DNA from: Bacteroidales bacterium
GTDB lineage: Bacteria; Bacteroidota; Bacteroidia; Bacteroidales; UBA932
Assembly: GCA_024401695.1 (NCBI GenBank)
Contig: JAKSKN010000006.1
Location: 1-64,000 of the forward strand
Reading direction: 5' to 3'
DNA length: 64,000 bases
Shown in pieces: positions 26,930 to 36,404 of the stretch. The notes under the pieces were generated by a model. The model made no database searches. It had not been told where the DNA came from and saw nothing but the letters and a program-made list of their open reading frames with translations. A program made the position numbers and the translations under genes. The stretch's first letter is position 1. Every line of letters begins with the position of its first letter.

Positions 26930-26999
26930 TATTGGTTTTGGTTATAGTTACTTTTAATTTCAGCGTGCTAATTTAGCAATTATTATGATAAATAGAAAA

Positions 27000-27025
27000 G
27001 GGGCGGGTCCCTTAAGAACCGCCCC
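27000..27025 (-). terminator. Terminator after susD
   Basis: On the minus strand ggggcgg (27025-27019) pairs with ccgcccc (27006-27000) and is followed by tttt. It lies 25 bases past the SusD stop and separates the SusCD unit from the transporter-kinase unit. Confidence 0.7.
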
Positions 27026-27049
27026 CTTGCAACTGATATGTTAAATCTC

Positions 27050-28789
27050 TTATTTCTTGAAATAAGGAAGATCGCCCTTGGCAAAGTTGGATTCTGCAGG
27101 TTCCCAGCCCGGATTCTGCTCGAGGACGCCCTCTGACAGCACTACCTGGCTCTCAGGAATCTTGAAGAAACCGCCGCCCGTAGCCTTATAACGGTCCATG
27201 AACTGATGATTGCTCTGGAACTCATACACGCCGGTGTTCTTCTCATTCTTGATTGGATTACCTTCCTGATTCTTCACGATTTCCGCTACATCACCCCAAC
27301 GGCGGAGGTCATTCCAGCGGACAGCCTCGAAGCAGAGTTCGTAGCGGCGTTCCTTCTTGATGGCATCGAGAGAATAGCTGACATCCGGAAGATTCGCGCG
27401 ATTGCGGACAGCGTTCAGACCACTCTTTCCATTATAGACGACAGCGCCGTCGGTAAGCTCCGAATGCATAAGGAGGACATCGGCAAAACGGAGCCATACG
27501 AGAGACTGGGTAAGACCGGTCTGGCGATTGTTCTCACTTCCGTAGAAATAACCGTATGAAAGGTAGAGGATACCGTCATCGCCATAAGCGCCGCAGCCGA
27601 GATACTTCTTGGCAAGGAGGTCGGTGTTCTCGACTTCCTTCTTGATGTCGCCTGGATAGCCCGGGATTTCATCTGCACGCTTGCAGATCGATCCTACACG
27701 GCGATAGTCGCCTGCGTAGTCAGGATCAGCAGCCCAATCTTCCCAGAGAGCGGTGCAGACTGGACCGTTTGAATATCCCTGAGGGGTGAACGGGAATGCA
27801 TCAGCGGTACTTGAACGGATGCCGAAATACTCAACGATACGGTTATGGCGCTGCATGCCGGCAGTAAAGCTTCCGATATTTGACATCTTGACAGCGAACA
27901 TGCTCTCAGGATTCTCATCGGTCTCCCATACAAGCCCATTCTCGACTGCATAAGGATAATCCTTTGCGGTGAAAGGATTGGTGTATGGCCAGAGATTGCG
28001 CTGGTCGCTTACGAGTTCGAAGCCTGAATTCTTGATGCAGTCTTCAAGCCAGGATGCAACCTCGGACTTCGATACTGAGCCGCCGTCGGAGAGAGGGAGG
28101 CTCTGCTTGCCATAGAAACCGGTATAGAACAGCCATACGCGAGCCATCAGGCCTTCTGCGGCCCACTTGGTGGCGTGACCCTCATTTGCAGGGTACTTGT
28201 CTGAAGGCATGATTGTGATGGCGGTCTTGAGGTCACTTGCAATCCGGGCGTAGATTTCGTCTGTCCCGGCCTTTGGAAGATTCACAGCCTCGGTGGTGAG
28301 GACGAGCGGAACGTTCTGGAAAATCTGCGCGAAGTTGAAGTAATAGAAAGCGCGAAGGAAGTAAGCCTCGCCAAGAAGCTGGTTCTTCTTGCTCTCGGAG
28401 CTCCACACCTGTACGTTGTCCATAGTTTCTATGGCGTTGTTGGCGCGGAAAATTCCGGCGTAACGGGCTTTCCAGAAAGGTTTGAACTTATCCGTGATGT
28501 CATTCATCAAACGGTCGCAGGACTGGGAGCCGATATTACTCTGGCTGCCGCCGCCGAGACGGTCGTCACCGGCCATTTCGAATACGAAGAACGGATCGCA
28601 CTCAGGGTCTTCGATGTTGTTGTTCATAATGGTATAGATACCGGCGATCATCTGCTCGGCATCTGTCTCATTTATCGGGAAGTTTGAAGTATCCTTCTTC
28701 GTGAGACTCTGAGTATCAAGGAAATTGTCGCAGCCTGAAATGATTGCTACACTCAAGAGGGCTGTTGCGATATATAATATCTTTTTCAT
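27050..28789 (-). CDS. SusD/RagB-family glycan-binding lipoprotein
   Basis: The 579 residues are counted from ATG 28789. An upstream in-frame GTG adds three residues. The lipobox IISGC lies near residue 20, followed by the SusD TPR-like fold (AEMIAGIYTIMNNNI region, AYFLRAFYYFNFAQIFQNVPLV) and the family end FKIPESQVVLSEGVLEQNPGW. It caps the SusC barrel and captures oligosaccharide at the cell surface. It starts 12 bases after susC. Which glycan it binds cannot be read, because no glycoside hydrolase lies in the cluster. Confidence 0.93.
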   Translation of the reverse strand: MKKILYIATALLSVAIISGCDNFLDTQSLTKKDTSNFPINETDAEQMIAGIYTIMNNNIEDPECDPFFVFEMAGDDRLGGGSQSNIGSQSCDRLMNDITDKFKPFWKARYAGIFRANNAIETMDNVQVWSSESKKNQLLGEAYFLRAFYYFNFAQIFQNVPLVLTTEAVNLPKAGTDEIYARIASDLKTAITIMPSDKYPANEGHATKWAAEGLMARVWLFYTGFYGKQSLPLSDGGSVSKSEVASWLEDCIKNSGFELVSDQRNLWPYTNPFTAKDYPYAVENGLVWETDENPESMFAVKMSNIGSFTAGMQRHNRIVEYFGIRSSTADAFPFTPQGYSNGPVCTALWEDWAADPDYAGDYRRVGSICKRADEIPGYPGDIKKEVENTDLLAKKYLGCGAYGDDGILYLSYGYFYGSENNRQTGLTQSLVWLRFADVLLMHSELTDGAVVYNGKSGLNAVRNRANLPDVSYSLDAIKKERRYELCFEAVRWNDLRRWGDVAEIVKNQEGNPIKNEKNTGVYEFQSNHQFMDRYKATGGGFFKIPESQVVLSEGVLEQNPGWEPAESNFAKGDLPYFKK

Positions 28790-28801
28790 ACTCGTCACTG
28801 A

Positions 28802-31800
28802 TTAAAAGGTTATGTTAAGACCGAAAATCCAGGCATTTGAGCTAGGATAGTTTCCGACATCGATGCCTGAAGCATAAGATGCGCCGTTGCCGAAGCCGAC
28901 CTCAGGATCCATACCCGAATACTTTGTGATGGTAAGCATATTCTGGGCAGAAACATAAGCGCGGATCTTTCTTACGCCCTTCCACTTGATGAGGCGGTTG
29001 AAATCATATCCGAGGGTGATGTTCTGGAATTTGAAATAGTCAGCGTCTTCGATCCATACGCTTGAAATCTCAGACATATTGACGTTCTTGCCGTCTGAGA
29101 AACGAGGATAGCGGTTGGTTGAGCCTTCGCCGGTCCAGTACTTGGTATAGACGTCGGTGCAGTAGTTGTGGTCAGGATGGTCTGAGAACTGACGATAGCT
29201 CTTTGCCACCTGCTGGCCGAATGCGCCATAACCGTTGATTGAGAAGTCAAGGCCCTTCCAGGCGATATTGAATGACAGACCGAGATTGAAATCCGGGTTA
29301 GGATTACCGATCATGGTCTTGTCTTCATCCTTGGAAATCTTTCCGTCACCGTTAACGTCCACGAACTTGACGTCGCCAGGCTGGATAGAGTTGCCCTGGA
29401 GTGAATTTGCAGGGTCGCCGTTGCAGTTTCTCGCGAGGTAGTCGTTGAGGTCAGCCTGGTTCTGGATGATGCCTTCGGTGGCAAAGCCCCAGAAGTAACC
29501 GATAGGATAGCCTACCTGTACGCGATAAAGCTCATCGGTATTCTGAGCAATTGCGTTGAGAGGTCCGTGGATGATGCCTTCAGAGTTGGCAAGACGGGTG
29601 ACGGTATTCACATTGTTGGAGAATGAAACGGATGCACCGTATGAGAAATCCTTGCTCGGAGAGTCGTTCCAGCTGAGGAGAACCTCATAACCGGTATTCC
29701 TGATATCGCCGCCATTAATGTACGGAGCGCCTGTACCATAGCTCTCAAGTGCAGGTGCCACTACGAGCCAGTCCTTGGTGGTCTTGTTGTACCAGTCGAA
29801 AGACAGGCCGAGGCGGCTCTTGAAGAAGCGGGCGTCGAAACCGAAGTCAAGCTGCTCGGAAGTCTCCCACTTGACGTCCTTGTTAGGAAGGATGTCAGGG
29901 TATGCGCCTGTGTCCTGCTTGTTCTTGTCGTTGAAGTAGTATGGCGCGTTGAGAGATATTGTAGCGACATACTGGAAGTTCGCGATGTTGCAGTTACCGT
30001 TCTGGCCCCAGCTTCCGCGGAGTTTGAAGAAGCTCAACCAGTCCTTGGTGTCCTGCATCCAAGGCTCGTTGGTCATCACCCAACCTGCAGATACAGATGG
30101 GAAATAGCCCCAGCGGTGGCCTCTCATAAAGTTGGAAGAACCGTCAGCGCGCAGAACAACCGAGAGCATATACTTCTCCTGGTAGTTGTAATTGATACGG
30201 CCGAAGAATGATGAAAGCGCACCCTGTGTGTTAGGGCTGCCGCTGATGGTGGTCTCTGCCACGTCAACACCCGGAGTGTTTACGATATACGCGTGATCGA
30301 ATGAGCCCGGGAAGAGTGAGTTGGAATTCTTTGCGCCCACGCTGCTGCCATAACCCCACTTTTCGATTGACTGTCCGATGAGGAAGTCGAAGTTGTGGTC
30401 GCCCCAGCTCTTGACATAGTTGACGGTATTTTCCCAAGACCATCTTGTGCTGTAGTTCTGGCTCTGGTTCACGTCATCAGTAGGATTTGAGACCTTGCCG
30501 CTGAGCACGTACTGAGGCACGTAGCTGCGGTTCTCGCCGTGATTGTAGTTCCAACCGGCGTTTGAGCGGATCTTGAGACCCTCGATCGGGTTGATCTCAA
30601 GGAAGAAGTTCGCCTGGAGGCGGAAGCGCTTGTTGTATTTGCTGCCGTGCCTGTAATATGTCTCTGCAAGAGGGTTTGCAAAGTCCTGGTTGAATCCCCA
30701 TTCATCGGCAATCATATCCTCATATGTGTAGTATTCTCCCTTTTCATTGTATGCAGGGAGTATAGGACAGGCTGTGATGAGGTCACGGATCGAGTTGTTG
30801 TAGATACCGCCGATATCGATACCGGTCTTGTTGGTCACGGTGAAGGTGACATTCTCTCCGAACTTGATGATGTCACGGCCCTGCTTCTTCCAGATGCTGT
30901 AATCAGAGTTCATACGAACGGTATAGCGGTTATAATGAGGGTTGGCCGGCGCGCCGATGGTACCTTCCTGGTTGAAGTAGGTGAAACCGAACGCAAAGCG
31001 TGAAACGTCAGAACCGCCGTTGACAGTGATGGAATGGTTGGTGATAGGAGCGTTGTGCCTTGTGGTCTCCTCAAGCCAGTTGGTGCCCTTCCAGGTACCG
31101 TTCATAAGCTGCTTGTACTGCTTAGGGATGAGGAACTCCCAATCGTATGGAGTGTTGCCCTGGATCTCAAGAGCCTTGTTGATGATCTCCATATACTGCT
31201 TGCCGTCGAGAGGGGTCACACCGTTGGTGTTAGGATTCTGGATACCGTAGTAGCCTTCATAGCTGACATTGACCTTTCCGGCCTTGCCCTGCTTTGTGGT
31301 GACGAGAACGACGCCGTTGGCTGCACGGGCACCGTAGATTGCGCTTGATGCGGCGTCCTTGAGGACGTCGATGCTTTCGATGTCATTTGGAGAAAGTGAC
31401 TGGATGTCTCCGCCAGGGACACCGTCGATTACATAGAGAGGGCTGGTATCTCCGTTGGTACCGATACCGCGGATGGTGATCTTGTAGCTCTCGCCCGGCT
31501 GACCCGAGTTGGAGACGATGCTGACACCTGCGGCCTGGCTCTGGAGAGCGCCGAGCGCATCAATTGCATTTACTGCCGCAATCTGATCGCTGGTCACGTT
31601 GACGGTGGAACCGGTGATGAGTTTCTTGCGCTGGGTACCATAACCCATTACAACCACCTCATCAAGAAGTTCTGCATCTTCCTGAAGGACGACTACCATT
31701 CCGTTCTTTGCCGCCACTTCCTGTGGGACATAGCCGATACAATCTACCTGAAGGAGGGCATTTGCGGGAACGTTGATCACGAACTTGCCGTCGAGATCGG

Positions 31801-31966
31801 TCGTCACGCCATTTGTCCTGTTTGCTCCAAGTTCAATAACTGTCGCTCCGATGACGGGCTGGTCGGAAGCGTCGATGACGGTTCCGCTGACCCTTGAGCT
31901 CTGAGCGAACGCTGCCACTCCGCCCAATAGTACAAAAGCGGCCACGATGAGTTTTTTAATGCTCAT
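28802..31966 (-). CDS. SusC/RagA-family TonB-dependent transporter
   Basis: The 1054-residue outer-membrane protein has a signal peptide (to AFAQ, residue 22) and a carboxypeptidase-regulatory-like domain (residues 25-100: VSGTVIDASDQPVIGATV). The TonB box lies near LLDEVVVMGYGTQ, and the plug domain is marked by PLYVIDGVPGGDIQSL and IYGARAANGVVLVTTKQG. A 22-strand barrel ends in LNITF, a phenylalanine end suitable for Bam insertion. It forms a pair with the SusD protein and feeds the MFS/ROK genes behind it. No sensor gene (HTCS or sigma/anti-sigma) is visible nearby. Confidence 0.95.
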   Translation of the reverse strand: MSIKKLIVAAFVLLGGVAAFAQSSRVSGTVIDASDQPVIGATVIELGANRTNGVTTDLDGKFVINVPANALLQVDCIGYVPQEVAAKNGMVVVLQEDAELLDEVVVMGYGTQRKKLITGSTVNVTSDQIAAVNAIDALGALQSQAAGVSIVSNSGQPGESYKITIRGIGTNGDTSPLYVIDGVPGGDIQSLSPNDIESIDVLKDAASSAIYGARAANGVVLVTTKQGKAGKVNVSYEGYYGIQNPNTNGVTPLDGKQYMEIINKALEIQGNTPYDWEFLIPKQYKQLMNGTWKGTNWLEETTRHNAPITNHSITVNGGSDVSRFAFGFTYFNQEGTIGAPANPHYNRYTVRMNSDYSIWKKQGRDIIKFGENVTFTVTNKTGIDIGGIYNNSIRDLITACPILPAYNEKGEYYTYEDMIADEWGFNQDFANPLAETYYRHGSKYNKRFRLQANFFLEINPIEGLKIRSNAGWNYNHGENRSYVPQYVLSGKVSNPTDDVNQSQNYSTRWSWENTVNYVKSWGDHNFDFLIGQSIEKWGYGSSVGAKNSNSLFPGSFDHAYIVNTPGVDVAETTISGSPNTQGALSSFFGRINYNYQEKYMLSVVLRADGSSNFMRGHRWGYFPSVSAGWVMTNEPWMQDTKDWLSFFKLRGSWGQNGNCNIANFQYVATISLNAPYYFNDKNKQDTGAYPDILPNKDVKWETSEQLDFGFDARFFKSRLGLSFDWYNKTTKDWLVVAPALESYGTGAPYINGGDIRNTGYEVLLSWNDSPSKDFSYGASVSFSNNVNTVTRLANSEGIIHGPLNAIAQNTDELYRVQVGYPIGYFWGFATEGIIQNQADLNDYLARNCNGDPANSLQGNSIQPGDVKFVDVNGDGKISKDEDKTMIGNPNPDFNLGLSFNIAWKGLDFSINGYGAFGQQVAKSYRQFSDHPDHNYCTDVYTKYWTGEGSTNRYPRFSDGKNVNMSEISSVWIEDADYFKFQNITLGYDFNRLIKWKGVRKIRAYVSAQNMLTITKYSGMDPEVGFGNGASYASGIDVGNYPSSNAWIFGLNITF

Positions 31967-32021
31967 TTTTAAGAGTTTTTAAAGGATAAAGTTTATAGGT
32001 AAAAATTAGTGTGAAAGCCCG

Positions 32022-32648
32022 TTATTTGCCGGAAGGCGAAAACAGGCCGTATAATTGTGCGTCAATCATGTCGGTGACCTTCTCGAAGTCCTCCGGGTTG
32101 TTACCGAACTTGACATGGTCGGCGTCGACAACAAGGAGATTGCCCTTGTAATCCTTGATCCAGTTGTCGTATTTTTCGTTCAGACCGGTCAGGTACTCGA
32201 TGCTTATGCTCTGTTCGTAATCGCGGCCGCGTTTCTGAATCTGCGAGATCAGGTTCGGGATCGATGACTTGAGATAGATGAGAAGGTCAGGGAAACCGAC
32301 CAGCGACATCATAAGTTCGAAGAGATCGGAATAGTTCTCGAAATCCCTCGAGGACATAAGCCCCATATCGTGCAGGTTCGGAGCGAATATGCAGGCGTCC
32401 TCATAGATGGTACGGTCCTGGATGATGACATCATCAGTCTTGGCTATGTCGACGACATCCTTGAAACGCTTGTTCAGGAAGTAAATCTGGAGATTGAATG
32501 ACCAGCGTTCCATATCCTGGTAGAAATCGGAAAGATACGGGTTGAAATCAACCGACTCATATTTAGGTATCCAGCCGTAGTGGGCGGCCAGCATTCTTGT
32601 AAGTGTGGTCTTGCCGCTTCCGATATTTCCTGCGATTGCAATATGCAT
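32022..32648 (-). CDS. Deoxynucleoside kinase, paralogue 2
   Basis: The 208-residue enzyme phosphorylates deoxynucleosides (deoxyadenosine/deoxyguanosine type) in the salvage pathway. P-loop GNIGSGKTTL (7-16), catalytic-base region IIQDRTIYEDA, LID arginines in QKRGRDYEQSIS, and YLTGLNEKYDNWI are visible. It shares the whole pattern with the adjacent gene 35 bases upstream, so this is a tandem duplication. The specificity-pocket residues differ (FAPNLHDMGLM here against FVANNHDLGNL), so the two may form a heterodimer of different specificity, as known for Lactobacillus dAK/dGK. That is an inference. Confidence 0.9.
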   Translation of the reverse strand: MHIAIAGNIGSGKTTLTRMLAAHYGWIPKYESVDFNPYLSDFYQDMERWSFNLQIYFLNKRFKDVVDIAKTDDVIIQDRTIYEDACIFAPNLHDMGLMSSRDFENYSDLFELMMSLVGFPDLLIYLKSSIPNLISQIQKRGRDYEQSISIEYLTGLNEKYDNWIKDYKGNLLVVDADHVKFGNNPEDFEKVTDMIDAQLYGLFSPSGK

Positions 32649-32683
32649 ACTCTATCTCTTATCTTTACAAAATTAGAAAAAAC

Positions 32684-33295
32684 TTAAAACAAGCCAAACA
32701 TTTCGGCGTCAATCTTGTCGGTTATATAAGCAAAATCCTCGGGATTGTTCTGAAAATCCAGATTGTCCGCATCGATTGTCAGGACTCTTCCTTTATAATT
32801 CGCTATCCATTCCTCATAGCGCCGGTTCAGGCCGGACAGATACTCGAGGTTCATACTCTGCTCGTACTCACGCCCCCGCTTCTGGATCTTCGCCACCAGG
32901 TACGGGACCGTCGACTTCAGATAGATCAGCAGGTCAGGCGGCTGCACCATCGACATCATCAGTTCAAAGAGCTGCATATAGGTGTTATAGTCACGGTCCG
33001 ACAGGTTGCCGAGGTCGTGATTGTTCGCCACAAATATATATACGCCCTCGAATAGCGTCCTGTCCTGGATTATCACGTCATTGCGCTTCGCAATATCCAG
33101 GACATCCTGGAAGCGCTGTGCGAGGAAGTATGTCTCGAGATTGTACGACCAGCGCGGGATGTCCTTGTAATAATCTTCAAGATAGGGGTTGTATGACACG
33201 GCCTCGTACTTAGGGACCCATCCGTAATGTTCGGAAAGCATCCTGGTGAGAGTGGTTTTTCCACTGCCGATATTTCCTGCTACGCCTATGTGCAT
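32684..33295 (-). CDS. Deoxynucleoside kinase, paralogue 1
   Basis: The 203-residue protein is of the same family as its downstream neighbour. It has P-loop GNIGSGKTTL, IIQDRTLFEGVYIF, QKRGREYEQSMNLEYLSGLN and the start MHIGVAGNIG nearly identical to the paralogue. Paired kinases on one transcript suggest complementary substrates. It diverges from the metallo-beta-lactamase gene across 67 bases. The ATG begins exactly at the conserved first strand before the P-loop, so the start is secure. Confidence 0.9.
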   Translation of the reverse strand: MHIGVAGNIGSGKTTLTRMLSEHYGWVPKYEAVSYNPYLEDYYKDIPRWSYNLETYFLAQRFQDVLDIAKRNDVIIQDRTLFEGVYIFVANNHDLGNLSDRDYNTYMQLFELMMSMVQPPDLLIYLKSTVPYLVAKIQKRGREYEQSMNLEYLSGLNRRYEEWIANYKGRVLTIDADNLDFQNNPEDFAYITDKIDAEMFGLF

Positions 33296-33335
33296 TTTCT
33301 TGTGGTTTTGTCAGGCAAATTTAGGAAAAGTTGAG

Positions 33336-33343
33336 TAATTTTG
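33336..33343 (+). promoter_or_regulatory. Putative -7 box for the MBL-fold gene
   Basis: The sequence taattttg matches TAnnTTTG exactly, 20 bases before the ATG at 33363. No well-placed -33 TTTG is seen, so this is only a candidate. Confidence 0.4.
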
Positions 33344-33362
33344 CCGAAAATATCATCATCCG

Positions 33363-34061
33363 ATGTTCGAAATCCGCACTTCCGTTTTCAACGTATTCCA
33401 GGAGAACACATATCTGATATGGAAATCAAAGGACCACGCAGTCGTAATTGACCCGGGGTTCTATTATCCCGCTGAAAAGGAGAAATTCTTCAGTACGGTC
33501 GCCGGACTCGGCCTGCACATCGACGCCGTCCTTCTGACCCATTCGCATTTCGACCACATCTGCGGCGTCAAGACCGTCCAGGACGCATTCGGGTGCAAGG
33601 TTTATGCACACCCTGCCGATGCCGCCGTCGTCGAATTCGACGCCAAGCTCCTGAACCATATGTGCATCGACATCCCCGACAGGACATACATCACAACAGA
33701 TATCGGGGACGGATCGGTCATCGAAGAGGGCGGATTCAAGTTCAAAGTCATCGCCACCCCCGGCCACACACCGGGCTGCGTATGTTTCTTCGACGGGGCG
33801 GAAGGCATCGTATTCACCGGTGATACCCTCTTTTCCGGCACCATCGGACGCACGGACTTCAACTACAGCGACTACGACAAGGAGATCGTGTCCATTATGG
33901 AGAAGCTGATCCTGATCGACCCCGGCACCGAAGTGTTCCCGGGCCACGGTCCGACCACCACGATAGGGCACGAACGCACCCACAATCCTATGCTCGAGCC
34001 GTTCAACGAACCTGAAGAGAAGTTCGACCCCGACCTTCCGGGAATCTCAATCACCCGATAG
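33363..34061 (+). CDS. Metallo-beta-lactamase-fold hydrolase (glyoxalase II-like)
   Basis: The 232-residue enzyme has the zinc motif THSHFDH (about residues 59-65), GHTPGCVCFF with a later histidine ligand, the bridging aspartate in FTGDTLFSGTIGRTD, and the C-terminal histidine in PGHGPTTTIGHER. This is the YcbL-type short glyoxalase II layout, without the long C-terminal substrate domain. The true thioester substrate is unknown. It ends three bases before the convergent pbpC stop. Confidence 0.9.
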   Translation: MFEIRTSVFNVFQENTYLIWKSKDHAVVIDPGFYYPAEKEKFFSTVAGLGLHIDAVLLTHSHFDHICGVKTVQDAFGCKVYAHPADAAVVEFDAKLLNHMCIDIPDRTYITTDIGDGSVIEEGGFKFKVIATPGHTPGCVCFFDGAEGIVFTGDTLFSGTIGRTDFNYSDYDKEIVSIMEKLILIDPGTEVFPGHGPTTTIGHERTHNPMLEPFNEPEEKFDPDLPGISITR

Positions 34062-34064
34062 AAG

Positions 34065-36374
34065 CTATTTGCTTATGAATTCGACGACGCGGCGGCTGCC
34101 GTGCCCGTCCATAACCGTGAGCTGGTGTCTGCCGGCTTCCGGAAGCACCATCAGTTCGTGTTCGCCCCTGGTCTCACCCAGATACTCGTCATCCAGGTGC
34201 CAGTAGAGCGTCGCGCCCGGGTCCGAATGTGCCGCGCTGAACACCGCGCCCTTCTTGCTGCCGTCAAGCCCCCGCGTGGCCACAATCGTAATCCCCGGCT
34301 GAGGGTAGATGATATCTATCGGATTGCGGACAGAGGTTGAAGCGTCGAAAAGCGGATGTTTCGGAGGCAGCTGCCTGTAATCCAGATGGTTCTTGACGTA
34401 ATACCATTCCTGTGCAGGCGGCAGGACAAAAAAGACTTCCTCACGCATCTCACTGACCGGGCAGCAGTTGCTGTTGACCTGGTACGCACCGTCAGCGGAA
34501 AGGTGGACCGTCTTGTGATAACGGCATTCGTCCGGCATATTGTCCACGGCCGGAGCCCAGATGGTATCCTTCTGCGGACAGATATCCGAAGCCGGATTAC
34601 CGCTCTGCGCGCAGACGACGACCTGTGTCATCTCAGCGACAGGCATCTCGAACCAGCCTGTATTGCGAAGGGCCGAGAACACATCAAACATCACCGGTGC
34701 GGCATACGACACTCCCGTCATACGGGCGCGGCCCTCGCCGTCGCTGTTGCCCACCCAGACCGCCACGACGTAATTCCTGGTGACGCCAACACTCCAGGCA
34801 TCGCGGTCGCCCCAGCTTGTGCCGGTCTTCCAGGCTATCTTCCTCCCGGAAGAAAAATCCATCCACGAAGCCTCCTCCTCCGGACGGTTGGCATCGGAAA
34901 GCGCCTCGAATGCAAGCCAGCAGGGACCCGCGTCAAGCGGTACCTCCGACGGACGGAGGCTGTTCCTCCGTTCCCCCTCCAGATACGACAGGTCCTCGTA
35001 GATATCGTCCCCGCCCAGCTTGGCCGCAAGACGGTAGTAAGCCCTTGCAAGGCTTTGCACGGATATCTCGGCACCGCCGAGGATGAGTGACAGGCCATAA
35101 TGGTCCGCATCGAAAGGCATAGTGTCAAATCCCAGCCCGTGAAGCAGCTCGAGGAAACGGTCATCGCCATACTGCTCGAGCATACGCACGGACGGGACGT
35201 TCAGCGAGCGCTCGATGACTTCGTGAGCAGGTACGGCGCCGTCAAACGTGCGGTTGAAGTTGTGCGGATTGAAATTGTTGTAGTTGTAGGGAGTGTCCTT
35301 TATCAGCGTGCCCGGAAGTATCGACCCGTCCTGGAGCATAGCCGCATAAAGCAGCGGCTTGAGGGTGCTGCCGCTGGAGCGGTGCGCCGGGATCATATCG
35401 ACATCGGAGCCGCGCACACCCCGGCCGCAGGACCGGGTGTTGCCGTAGTATGCCTTGACCTCTCCTGTGCGGACATCAACCACCAGGACGGCGAGGTTGT
35501 CGACCAGGTTCGTGTGGTTGACACGGAAATGATTGGCCGCGATGTCGTTGACCCGTCTCTGCAGGTCATAATCCAGGGTGGAGACATACTTGCCGCTTCC
35601 CTGCCCGGCACGTATGCGTTCCAGCAGATGGTATGCCATGTCAGGCATAGGACGGGGCTTGTCAGGCAGAGGCTCATCCTTGGCGAGCATACATTCCAGA
35701 TCGTCGATCATCCCTTTTTCCTGCAGTTTGTCAAGGAGGAAGTTGCGCTTCTCAAGCAGGCGCTCGCGGTTGCGCCCGGGATGGATCAGCGCCGGCGAGT
35801 TGGGAAGCACGGCCAGGGTCGCGCTCTCAGCCCAGGAAAGTTCTTCCGCCGGACGGCCGAAATACCGCCAGGCAGCGGCCTCGAGGCCAACCACGTTTCC
35901 GCCGAAAGGCGCGTTGGAAGCATACAGGAGGAGGATTTTCTTTTTCGAACAGCGGAGCTCGAGACGCGTGGCAAGCACAGCCTCGTATATCTTTTCGAAA
36001 ATATGCCTTTTTGCGCCCGGGCGGCTCAGGCGTATGACCTGCATCGTGATGGTGCTGGCACCGCTGACCACTTCGCCCCGGCTGAAGTTCTGCCTGACGG
36101 CACGGCCTATCGACAGGAAGTCGACGCCCGGGTGATAGCGGAAGCGTTTGTCCTCGTATGTGATGATGCAGTCGGCGAATTTCCGGGGGACGGCATCCGC
36201 CGGCGGGAAATACCATTGCCCCGCCGATGAGATGTGCGCGCCCAGCAGGGTGCCGTCGGCACTTTCAAGCACGGCGGAATATGGTTCGCGGAACAACTGG
36301 CGCGGAAGACAGAAAATATACCACACCGCAACTAATGTGATGATTGTCAAAACTATTTTCTTACCTTTGGCCAT
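34065..36374 (-). CDS. pbpC: Penicillin-binding protein 1C
   Basis: This is a bifunctional peptidoglycan synthase of 769 residues. It has an N-terminal membrane anchor (about 7-22) and a GT51 glycosyltransferase domain with the catalytic glutamate in ITYEDKRFRYHPG and STITMQVIRLSRP. The transpeptidase domain has SSGSTLKPLLYAA (catalytic Ser-x-x-Lys) and KTGTSWG, and a C-terminal BiPBP_C domain is near residue 680. It is divergent from the alpha-2-macroglobulin gene across 30 bases, a pairing conserved in many bacteria. The macroglobulin is thought to trap proteases when the envelope is breached and PbpC to mend the wall. Confidence 0.94.
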   Translation of the reverse strand: MAKGKKIVLTIITLVAVWYIFCLPRQLFREPYSAVLESADGTLLGAHISSAGQWYFPPADAVPRKFADCIITYEDKRFRYHPGVDFLSIGRAVRQNFSRGEVVSGASTITMQVIRLSRPGAKRHIFEKIYEAVLATRLELRCSKKKILLLYASNAPFGGNVVGLEAAAWRYFGRPAEELSWAESATLAVLPNSPALIHPGRNRERLLEKRNFLLDKLQEKGMIDDLECMLAKDEPLPDKPRPMPDMAYHLLERIRAGQGSGKYVSTLDYDLQRRVNDIAANHFRVNHTNLVDNLAVLVVDVRTGEVKAYYGNTRSCGRGVRGSDVDMIPAHRSSGSTLKPLLYAAMLQDGSILPGTLIKDTPYNYNNFNPHNFNRTFDGAVPAHEVIERSLNVPSVRMLEQYGDDRFLELLHGLGFDTMPFDADHYGLSLILGGAEISVQSLARAYYRLAAKLGGDDIYEDLSYLEGERRNSLRPSEVPLDAGPCWLAFEALSDANRPEEEASWMDFSSGRKIAWKTGTSWGDRDAWSVGVTRNYVVAVWVGNSDGEGRARMTGVSYAAPVMFDVFSALRNTGWFEMPVAEMTQVVVCAQSGNPASDICPQKDTIWAPAVDNMPDECRYHKTVHLSADGAYQVNSNCCPVSEMREEVFFVLPPAQEWYYVKNHLDYRQLPPKHPLFDASTSVRNPIDIIYPQPGITIVATRGLDGSKKGAVFSAAHSDPGATLYWHLDDEYLGETRGEHELMVLPEAGRHQLTVMDGHGSRRVVEFISK

Positions 36375-36404
36375 ATAAAGGCAAAATTACAAAAAACCCG
36401 ACAC

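Noticed and set aside
34065..36374. Long plus-strand frames opposite pbpC
   Set aside because: The minus frame holds all GT51 and transpeptidase motifs. The plus frames are high-GC shadows.
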